Origin: Microbaculum marinisediminis
Lineage (GTDB): Bacteria; Pseudomonadota; Alphaproteobacteria; Rhizobiales; Tepidamorphaceae
Length of the DNA: 55,153 nucleotides
Assembly: GCF_025397915.1 (NCBI RefSeq)
Contig: NZ_JALIDZ010000016.1
Span: forward strand, 1-55,153
Direction: 5' to 3'
Below are positions 48,112 to 55,153 of this stretch, one piece after another. Under the pieces are notes generated by a model that was not told the origin of the DNA, did not search any database, and saw only the letters and a program-made list of their open reading frames with translations. Both the position numbers and the translations under genes were made by a program. Within the stretch, counting starts at the first letter, position 1; each line of letters starts with the position of its first letter.

Positions 48112-48235
48112 CATTTAGTCGATTTTCCCGCGAGGGGGGATTCGCGGGTAAATCGCCTTCCAGAGGGGAACAGCTGACCGCATCGAGGCTCAGCGCCGGG
48201 AGGAGGTAGCGCCTTGCCTTGCTGCCTACAGCTTG
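48081..48235 (-). ncRNA. Candidate trans-acting small RNA with anti-Shine-Dalgarno loops
   Basis: In the 331-nt gap between convergent genes the minus strand reads three hairpins. First, GGCGC and GCGCU close a 12-nt loop UACCUCCUCCCG (48192-48213). Second, CGAUUU-A-CCCGCGA and its complement, with a single A-A mismatch, close a loop AUCCCCCC (48120-48155). Third is the terminator GCCGGAUCGC/GCGAUCCGGC plus eight U (48079-48111). Upstream a TTGTGC box (48265-48270) is 17 nt from a CATATC box (48242-48247), giving a start near 48235 and a transcript of about 155 nt. The C-rich loops resemble the CUCCUCCC loops of known alphaproteobacterial small RNAs (alpha-r14, CcsR/cuckoo). The alternative is a long 3' end of the LysR mRNA. 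Confidence 0.6.
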
Positions 48236-48324
48236 ATCGTTGATATGCCGCTTTGAGGTGCATTGCACAACGGGCATGCACGCATGTCAGATATGAGTGC
48301 GGCTCATGGCTGTCCGGCGGTCCG

Positions 48325-49215
48325 TCAAAACTTCCAGCCGCGCGCCTTCGCGAGCAGGAAATCCCGGAAAACATTGATCCGCGCGGTGTCCTTCAGCTCC
48401 TCGGGATAGACGAGGTAGGTGTCGAAGGCGGGAATCTCCTCCTCCGGCAGCAGCAGGACGAGGCTCGCCCCCTGATCGATCAGGTAGTCGGGCAGCACCG
48501 CGATGCCGATTCCGGCGTCGACGGCGCGTCGCATTCCATGCGTCGTGTTGATCCGCAGGACCGGGGTGCGCGGGTCTCCGTCCGGCCGGCCGACGGTTTC
48601 CAGCCAGTTGATATCGCGGAAATACGCCGGTGCCGGGTCGCCGAAGGTGATGATGTTGTGCTTGTCGATATCGTCGATCGTGCGCGGGGTCCCGTGGCGC
48701 TTCAGGTATTCCGGAGACGCATAGACGTGGAAATGGACCGTAAAGAGCCGCCGCATGATCAGATCCGGCTGAACCGGTTGCCGCAGACGGATGGCGATGT
48801 CGGCCTGGCGCATCGACAGGTCGAGTTCGCCGTCGTCGAGGATCATCTGAAGGTGGATGTCGGGATAGAGCTCGACGAACTCGCGCAGGCGCGGGGCGAG
48901 CCAGGTCGTGCCGAGCGCCAGCGTGGTCGTCACCTTCAGCTCGCCGCGTGGCTTCTCGCGGGAATCGGTCAGGCGGGTGCGGACCGATTCCAGCTGCATG
49001 AAGACGTCGTGGGCGGTGCGATAGAGCAGTTCGCCCTGTTCGGTGAGGATCAGGCCGCGGGCATGGCGATGGAACAGCGGCGCCTTCAGCTCGTGCTCGA
49101 GCGCGCTGACCTGCCGGCTGACCGCTGACTGGCTCAGCCCCAGCGCCTCGCCGGCGTGGGTGAAGCTTCCCGCATCGGCCGCGGCATGGAAGATGCGCAG
49201 CTTGTCCCAATCCAT
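48325..49215 (-). CDS. LysR-family transcriptional regulator
   Basis: 296 residues. The N-terminal helix-turn-helix is MDWDKLRIFHAAADAGSFTHAG then EALGLSQSAVSRQVSALEHELKAPLFHRHARGLILTEQGELL. The effector domain follows (GELKVTTTLALGTTWLAPRLREFVELYPDIHLQMIL, GIGIAVLPDYLI). It starts at 49215 with GGGAGAG eight bases upstream, 61 nt after trxB on the same strand. The genomic link of this regulator type to trxB is common in Hyphomicrobiales, in my recollection, but its ligand and targets are unknown. Confidence 0.93.
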   Translation of the reverse strand: MDWDKLRIFHAAADAGSFTHAGEALGLSQSAVSRQVSALEHELKAPLFHRHARGLILTEQGELLYRTAHDVFMQLESVRTRLTDSREKPRGELKVTTTLALGTTWLAPRLREFVELYPDIHLQMILDDGELDLSMRQADIAIRLRQPVQPDLIMRRLFTVHFHVYASPEYLKRHGTPRTIDDIDKHNIITFGDPAPAYFRDINWLETVGRPDGDPRTPVLRINTTHGMRRAVDAGIGIAVLPDYLIDQGASLVLLLPEEEIPAFDTYLVYPEELKDTARINVFRDFLLAKARGWKF

Positions 49216-49276
49216 AACAAGACTCTCCCCCCAGCCAGGCCCGAACCAGACAGGCCCGAACCGTGTTGCCGCTCGC

Positions 49277-50912
<1,636 letters not shown>

Positions 50913-50929
50913 GGGATCACGCACCGTCT

Positions 50930-51919
50930 TCAAGAAGGCCGGGCACGGGCGGCCAGCAACTGGCGGACCGCGGCGGCTACTTCGGTTGTGGCATCTAACG
51001 GGCGGTAGGTCCAGCTATCTAGGCTGCCATCGAACCATCTCACCGCCCCAAAATCGACCAGCGCCTCCTGAAACTGCTGAAACTTCGGCGTTCCCCCCGG
51101 CAACCTGTAGGCATAGACCGGCTTGCCGGTGAACGTCGCCTCGCCAAGCATATTCACCGAGTCGCAGGTGACGATGAAGGCATCGGCCAGCCCCATATAG
51201 GGAAAGTACGGATTTTCGCCAGTAAGGTCCCACACGATCGCGGGCAGATCGGCCAGGCTTTCCTTGAGGATCGCGGTCTTGCCCAGGCCGGTGCGGCGGG
51301 AGGGGGTGACGAGAAGGCCGCAGCCGTGGCGGGTGGCGAAGGCGCGCAGGTCGTCGGCGAGCTTGCGGGCCTCGCGGCTGGAGAAGGTGTAGGCGCTGCT
51401 GGCGCCGCCCACCAGCACCGTGACCAGCGGTCGGGGCAGGTGCGCGATGTCCGCTACGTACCCTTCGGCCTCGGCCGCCAGGCGTTCGCGGGTCAGCCGG
51501 TGCGGCGAGGTGAGGGTGGCGATGACGTTGTCGCCCCGCAGCCTGTCATGCTCCGGCACCCAGACGAGATCGAACCAGGAGGCCGGTGCGCCGGGGCTCT
51601 GCAGCACCACGGTCACGGTGCGGCCGCCCGAGCGCCGGCGGATGGCGCGGGCATAGGGGATCGACTGGCGGCCGGAAACGACCAGCACGTCCGGCCAGGG
51701 CGGGGCGATGTCGGGATGGTGCGCCGCCGGCCCCCAGGGTGCCATGACGCGATGGAGCCTGCCCGGGGCGACGCGCTTTATCACCGGCTCGATGCCGAGC
51801 GCCTCGAGGATTCCGAGGCACTGGACCTCATGGCCCATGCCGCCGGCGGTCAGCGCCCAGCCGGTCAGCGGGCCGAGGTCTGCGGTGGCGGCGGTATCGG
51901 GTTCGGTTCGGGTCAACAC
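50930..51919 (-). CDS. ELM1 family protein (mitochondrial fission ELM1-like, DUF1022)
   Basis: 329 residues from GTG at 51919. The family pattern is clear: WALTAGGMGHEVQCLGILEALG, DVLVVSGRQSIPYARAIRR, VVLQSPGAPASWFDLVWVPEHDRLRGDNVI, VTVLVGGASSAYTFSSREA, LLVTPSRRTG and DAFIVTCDSVNMLGEATFTGKPVYAYRLPG. The fold is glycosyltransferase-B-like. Plant ELM1 takes part in mitochondrial fission; the bacterial proteins may be glycosyltransferases linked to envelope synthesis, but this is inference. It overlaps the possible TTG start of the next gene by 2-4 nt. Confidence 0.92.
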   Translation of the reverse strand: MLTRTEPDTAATADLGPLTGWALTAGGMGHEVQCLGILEALGIEPVIKRVAPGRLHRVMAPWGPAAHHPDIAPPWPDVLVVSGRQSIPYARAIRRRSGGRTVTVVLQSPGAPASWFDLVWVPEHDRLRGDNVIATLTSPHRLTRERLAAEAEGYVADIAHLPRPLVTVLVGGASSAYTFSSREARKLADDLRAFATRHGCGLLVTPSRRTGLGKTAILKESLADLPAIVWDLTGENPYFPYMGLADAFIVTCDSVNMLGEATFTGKPVYAYRLPGGTPKFQQFQEALVDFGAVRWFDGSLDSWTYRPLDATTEVAAAVRQLLAARARPS

Positions 51920-52022
51920 GGATTTCCGGACGTCTTTTCAAAGGGATCATGCCCAAATAGACCGCCGACGGCCGTCTGTCATGTGAGGCGATGCCGCAGG
52001 ATCGTGGGCTTAATGAGGCGGG

Positions 52023-52946
52023 CTAGAGCTCGAGTTCCCAATACTGCCCGACGAGATCCTTGCCGAAACTGTGGTGTTTCTCCTCCTTCACCAGCGCGAA
52101 GCCCTCGTCCTGATAGAGGCGCCGGGCGGCATCAAGGCAGTCGTTCGTCCACAGGACGACCTTCGCATAGCCGCAGGCGCGGGCGAAGGCGAGGCATTCG
52201 GAAACGAGGCGGCGGCCGAGGCCGGTGCCGCGGGCTTCCGGCTCGACATAGAGCATGCGCAGCTTGGCGACGGTGTCGCTTTCGCGCACCAGGAAGATCG
52301 AGCCGAGAATGTCGTCGCCGCGCTCGGCGATCCAGCAGCGCTCGCGTTTGGGGTCGAAGTTGCGGATGAACGCCGCGACGATATCGGCGACCATCGGCTC
52401 GAAGGTCCCGTCCCAACCGTATTCCTCGGCGTAGAGCACGCCGTGGCGGTGGACGACCCAGCCCATGTCGCCGGGGCGCTGCGGGCGCAGCACGATCGGC
52501 TCGGCCGGCCGCTCGGTGCCGCCCAGAAGCCGTTCGATCGTCGCCATGGCGGAAACCAGACGCTTGCGGTCGCCGGCCGACAGCGGCGCCAGCATCGCTT
52601 CGACCTGCTCGGCGGACGAACGGTCGAGGCCGGCGAAGGCCGCTCGGCCGGCTTCGGTCAGCCGCAGGAGCTGGCGGCGCGCGTCCGATTTCGACGGCGA
52701 GCGGGCGATCAGCCCCTTGTCCTGGAAGCCGCGCAGCATGCGGCTAAGATAGCCCGCGTCGAGGCCGAGTTCGCGGCCCAGGTCGCTGGCCGTGACCGCG
52801 TCGCGATTGGCGATCTCGTAGAGCACGCGCGACTCGGCGAGCGAGTAGGGGCTTTTCAGAAGCCCGTCGTTGAGCAGTCCGATCTGGCGGGTATAGAAGC
52901 GGGTGAAACGGCGGACGGCCGCGGTTTCTGGTTCGGAAACGGACAT
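52023..52946 (-). CDS. MarR-type regulator fused to GNAT acetyltransferase
   Basis: 307 residues. Residues 1-150 form a MarR winged helix (FYTRQIGLLNDGLLKSPYSLAESRVLYEIA, TASDLGRELGLDAGYLSRMLRGFQDKGLIAR, SDARRQLLRLTEAGRAAF). Residues 160-307 form a GNAT domain with acetyl-CoA motif LYVEPEARGTGLGRRLVSECLAFARACGYAKVVLWTN and GFALVKEEKHHSFGKDLVGQYWELEL. The fusion is known in several proteobacteria and may sense and modify the same small molecule. GGGAGGG before the ATG at 52946 fixes the start. Divergent from the Lrp gene. Confidence 0.93.
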   Translation of the reverse strand: MSVSEPETAAVRRFTRFYTRQIGLLNDGLLKSPYSLAESRVLYEIANRDAVTASDLGRELGLDAGYLSRMLRGFQDKGLIARSPSKSDARRQLLRLTEAGRAAFAGLDRSSAEQVEAMLAPLSAGDRKRLVSAMATIERLLGGTERPAEPIVLRPQRPGDMGWVVHRHGVLYAEEYGWDGTFEPMVADIVAAFIRNFDPKRERCWIAERGDDILGSIFLVRESDTVAKLRMLYVEPEARGTGLGRRLVSECLAFARACGYAKVVLWTNDCLDAARRLYQDEGFALVKEEKHHSFGKDLVGQYWELEL

Positions 52947-53121
52947 GGCCCTCCCAATCCGTTTGACAAAATCAAGGGATTGATTGTCTCTGTCAACCGA
53001 ATCCGCCGCAGAACGCCCTCTCGGCGATGGAAAGCCGGCGACATATTGTGTCGCGTCGGCGCAACGATTATTCGGTAGACGGCCCGTGGCCGTTCGATTC
53101 CCCGCCAGTTCAGGAGTTCGC

Positions 53122-53586
53122 TTGAAGGCCCGCCTAGACCAGATCGACTGGAAAATCCTCCGAGAGCTGCAGGCCGACGGGCGAATCACCAATGTCGAGC
53201 TCGCCCGCCGCGTCGGTATCTCCGCGCCGCCCTGCCTGCGCCGGGTGCGGGCGCTTGAGGATGCCGGCATCATCCGCGGCTACCGCACGCTGCTCGACGA
53301 GAAGAGCCTCGGCTACGACGTCACCGCCTTCGCCTTCGTCAGCCTGTCGAGCCAGGCCGAGGCCGACCTGATCGCCTTCGAGGAGCGGATCGGTGAGTGG
53401 CCGATCGTGCGCGAATGCTACATGCTGTCGGGCGAGACCGACTTCCTTCTGAAATGCGTCGCCAAGGACCTGCGCGCCTTCCAGGACTTCATCATCGAGC
53501 TGACCGGCGCGGCCAACGTCCGAAGCGTCAAGACGACGCTGACGATCCGCCAGTCCAAGCACGAACCGTCTGTGCCGCTGGAATAG
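53122..53586 (+). CDS. Lrp/AsnC-family transcriptional regulator
   Basis: 154 residues starting with TTG at 53122, five nt after AGGAG; no ATG fits. The helix-turn-helix (LDQIDWKILRELQADGRITNVELARRVGISAPPCLRRVRALEDAGIIRGYRTLLDE) is followed by an RAM effector domain (AFAFVSLSSQAEADLIAFEERIGEWPIVRECYMLSGETDFLLKCVAKDLRAFQDFI). These form octamers that respond to amino acids. It precedes murA by 40 nt on the same strand, so the two may be co-transcribed. Confidence 0.93.
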   Translation: MKARLDQIDWKILRELQADGRITNVELARRVGISAPPCLRRVRALEDAGIIRGYRTLLDEKSLGYDVTAFAFVSLSSQAEADLIAFEERIGEWPIVRECYMLSGETDFLLKCVAKDLRAFQDFIIELTGAANVRSVKTTLTIRQSKHEPSVPLE

Positions 53587-53625
53587 GCCCAGCGCGCGTA
53601 TCGAGCACACCAACGAGGACACATC

Positions 53626-54912
53626 ATGCCTGGCATCCGGTATATCGTGGAGGGCGGGAAGCGGCTGTCCGGCGAGATCACGCCGGCCGGCAACAAGAAC
53701 GCCGCGCTGCCGATCATCGCCGCGACGCTTCTGACCGATCAGCCCGTCAGGCTCGATAACGTGCCGCGCATCCGCGACGTGGAGACGCTGGTCACCCTCG
53801 TGCGCTCGCTCGGCGCGGACGCCGAATGGACCGGGCCGCAGACGCTGAACATCCACGCCAAGGAGGTCCGCGTCGTCGACCTGGATGCGGACGCCTGCGC
53901 GCGCATCCGCGCCTCGATCCTGCTGGCCGGCCCGCTCTTGGCGCGCTGCGGCGGCGTGACCCTGCCGCCGCCGGGCGGCGACGTGATCGGCCGGCGCCGC
54001 GTCGACACCCATCTGCTGGCGCTCGAGCAGCTCGGCGCGACGATCGTGGAGAACGAGAACTACCATTTCCGGGCGTCGAAGCTGATCGGCACCGACGTGT
54101 TCCTCGACGAGCCGAGCGTGACCGGCACGGAGAACGCGCTGATGGCGGCGGTGGCCGCAGAGGGCACCACGGTGCTGCGCAACGCCGCCTCCGAGCCGCA
54201 CGTGCAGGATCTGGCCAATTTCCTGGTGGCGATCGGAGCCCGGATCGAGGGCATCGGCACCAACACCATGACGATCCAGGGCACGAGCAGCTTCGGCAGC
54301 GCCAGCCACAAGATCGGACCGGACCATATCGAGGTCGGCTCGCTGATCGGGCTGGCCGCGGTAACGAAGTCCGAGATCCGCGTCCGCGACGCGGGCGTGG
54401 CGCATCTGCGCGCGATCCGGATGAATTTCGAACGGCTCGGCGTCGTCTGCGAGATCGACGGCGACGACCTGCTGATTCCGTCGCAGCAGGAGATGAAGAT
54501 CCATGCCGACGCCGGCGGACACATCCCCAAGATCGAGGATCAGCCATGGCCGGCCTTCCCCGCCGACCTGATGTCGATCGCGGTGGTGACGGCGACCCAG
54601 TGCGACGGTGTCGTTCTGGTCTTCGAGAAGATGTTCGAGTCGCGGCTGTTCTTCGTCGACAAGCTGATCAGCATGGGCGCGCGGATCGTGCTGTGCGACC
54701 CGCACCGCGTCATCGTCACCGGCCCGAGCCGGTTGCGGCGGGCGAAGCTGACATCGCCGGATATCCGCGCCGGGATGGCGCTGCTCATCGCGGCGATGTG
54801 CGCCGAGGGAACCAGCATCATCCACAACGCCCACCAGATCGAGCGCGGCTACGAGCGCATCGACGAGCGGCTCAACGCCTTGGGCGCCTCGATCCGGCGC
54901 GAAGAGGACTGA
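53626..54912 (+). CDS. murA: UDP-N-acetylglucosamine 1-carboxyvinyltransferase, Asp-type active site
   Basis: 428 residues, close to the usual 419. MurA transfers enolpyruvate from PEP to UDP-GlcNAc, the first step of peptidoglycan synthesis. [16 protein letters not shown] (Lys24-Asn25), [35 protein letters not shown] and the [14 protein letters not shown] block are conserved. The catalytic loop reads [12 protein letters not shown]: Asp119 stands where E. coli has Cys115. Natural Asp forms (for example in Mycobacterium tuberculosis) keep activity and resist fosfomycin, which alkylates the Cys. It may be a second MurA paralog; whether a Cys-type copy exists elsewhere cannot be seen. GAGGA precedes the ATG at 53626. 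Confidence 0.92.
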   Translation: MPGIRYIVEGGKRLSGEITPAGNKNAALPIIAATLLTDQPVRLDNVPRIRDVETLVTLVRSLGADAEWTGPQTLNIHAKEVRVVDLDADACARIRASILLAGPLLARCGGVTLPPPGGDVIGRRRVDTHLLALEQLGATIVENENYHFRASKLIGTDVFLDEPSVTGTENALMAAVAAEGTTVLRNAASEPHVQDLANFLVAIGARIEGIGTNTMTIQGTSSFGSASHKIGPDHIEVGSLIGLAAVTKSEIRVRDAGVAHLRAIRMNFERLGVVCEIDGDDLLIPSQQEMKIHADAGGHIPKIEDQPWPAFPADLMSIAVVTATQCDGVVLVFEKMFESRLFFVDKLISMGARIVLCDPHRVIVTGPSRLRRAKLTSPDIRAGMALLIAAMCAEGTSIIHNAHQIERGYERIDERLNALGASIRREED

Positions 54913-54946
54913 GGCGTCTCCGGTAGCGCGCATCCCCGGAAGCACA

Positions 54947-55067
54947 CATCCTTCGAGACAGCCGCTTCGCGACCTCCCCGGGATGAGGGCGGCGGGCTTG
55001 GCCGCGCCCGAACCATGAAGGCCTCATGGCGAAGAGGGCGCCTTGGCGCCCGTCTCGAACCATCAGC
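54947..55067. repeat. Dispersed intergenic mosaic repeat (RIME-like), two inverted modules
   Basis: A module beginning CATCCTTCGAGACAGCCGCT (54947) and running to GGGATGAGG (54988) is followed by AACCATGAAGGCCTCATGG and then by an inverted relative ending CGTCTCGAACCATCAG. The TTCGAGAC-...-GATGAGG signature belongs to abundant intergenic elements of Hyphomicrobiales. No gene is seen between murA and the window end. Confidence 0.75.
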
Positions 55068-55078
55068 TGCGCTCATTA

Positions 55079-55105
55079 TTCGAACGCGTGGGTTCGAACG
55101 CGTGG
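55079..55105. repeat. Tandem 14-bp repeat TTCGAACGCGTGG
   Basis: Two identical 13-nt copies at 55079-55091 and 55093-55105, each containing TTCGAA and ACGCGT. Adjacent to the dispersed repeats at the window end. Confidence 0.7.
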
Positions 55106-55131
55106 ACGGCCGAGATCTCCGGACCTCCGCT

Positions 55132-55153
55132 CATTCCCGCGAAAGCGGGAATG
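55132..55153. repeat. Palindromic repeat CATTCCCGC-GAAA-GCGGGAATG, reaching the window edge
   Basis: A perfect 9-bp stem with a GAAA loop. This is a widely dispersed alphaproteobacterial intergenic palindrome; the window ends exactly at the last base of the stem. Confidence 0.85.

Noticed and set aside
53134-54945. A 603-codon open frame opposite the Lrp and murA genes
   Set aside because: Antisense to two certain genes; typical shadow composition.

Overview
The window is one contig-like stretch of high-GC chromosomal DNA (about two thirds G+C by eye) from an alphaproteobacterium, most likely of the order Hyphomicrobiales (Rhizobiales). The evidence is the gene content: two BA14K-family proteins, a DUF992 protein, an Omp25/RopB-type outer membrane barrel, a DUF1176-like exported protein, an ELM1-family protein, a TctABC uptake system, and GANTC (CcrM-type) sites clustered before an envelope gene. 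I saw no rRNA, tRNA, CRISPR array, insertion sequence, phage gene or plasmid origin. A genus cannot be named from sequence alone.

Layout. 1-12.7 kb is dominated by exported proteins: a DUF1176-like protein cut by the window edge, small secreted proteins of unknown role, RNase T2, an RlpA-like protein, a pair of related four-cysteine proteins, and two paralogous trypsin-like serine proteases flanking another small secreted protein. An ornithine/lysine-type decarboxylase, a cold-shock protein, a cupin and a metallo-beta-lactamase-fold hydrolase lie among them. 12.8-20.9 kb holds uvrB with unusual repeat-bearing ends, a lytic transglycosylase, the outer membrane barrel, an SH3 protein and an ABC exporter. 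21-27.4 kb holds a secreted zinc metalloprotease, DUF992, a crotonase, a luciferase-like monooxygenase, DUF6455 and an aspartate aminotransferase; two REP-type palindromes flank the DUF6455 gene.

27.7-34.8 kb looks like a catabolic module: a GntR regulator with a phytanoyl-CoA-dioxygenase-like enzyme, a tctC-tctB-tctA operon, and a divergent NAD(P)-dependent oxidoreductase with a SAF domain. 35-36.2 kb is a cassette of three small membrane proteins of unknown function. 36.5-44.6 kb holds an SRPBCC protein, a PQQ-type sugar dehydrogenase, a BON-LysM protein, an MFS-GST-MATE operon, a TPR protein and an EamA exporter. 44.8-55.1 kb holds an EF-G-like GTPase, msrP, a probable small RNA, an ELM1/2OG-dioxygenase/trxB/LysR group, a MarR-GNAT fusion, an Lrp regulator and a murA whose active-site cysteine is aspartate. 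The window ends in dispersed palindromic repeats.

The most interesting items are the candidate small RNA at 48.1-48.2 kb (two C-rich loop hairpins, one a perfect anti-Shine-Dalgarno loop, plus a strong terminator), the in-frame 39-nt repeat found at both ends of uvrB, the Asp-type MurA, the EF-G-like protein without the catalytic histidine, the secreted-protease locus, and a 20-bp palindrome in a cluster of GAATTC motifs before the GntR gene.
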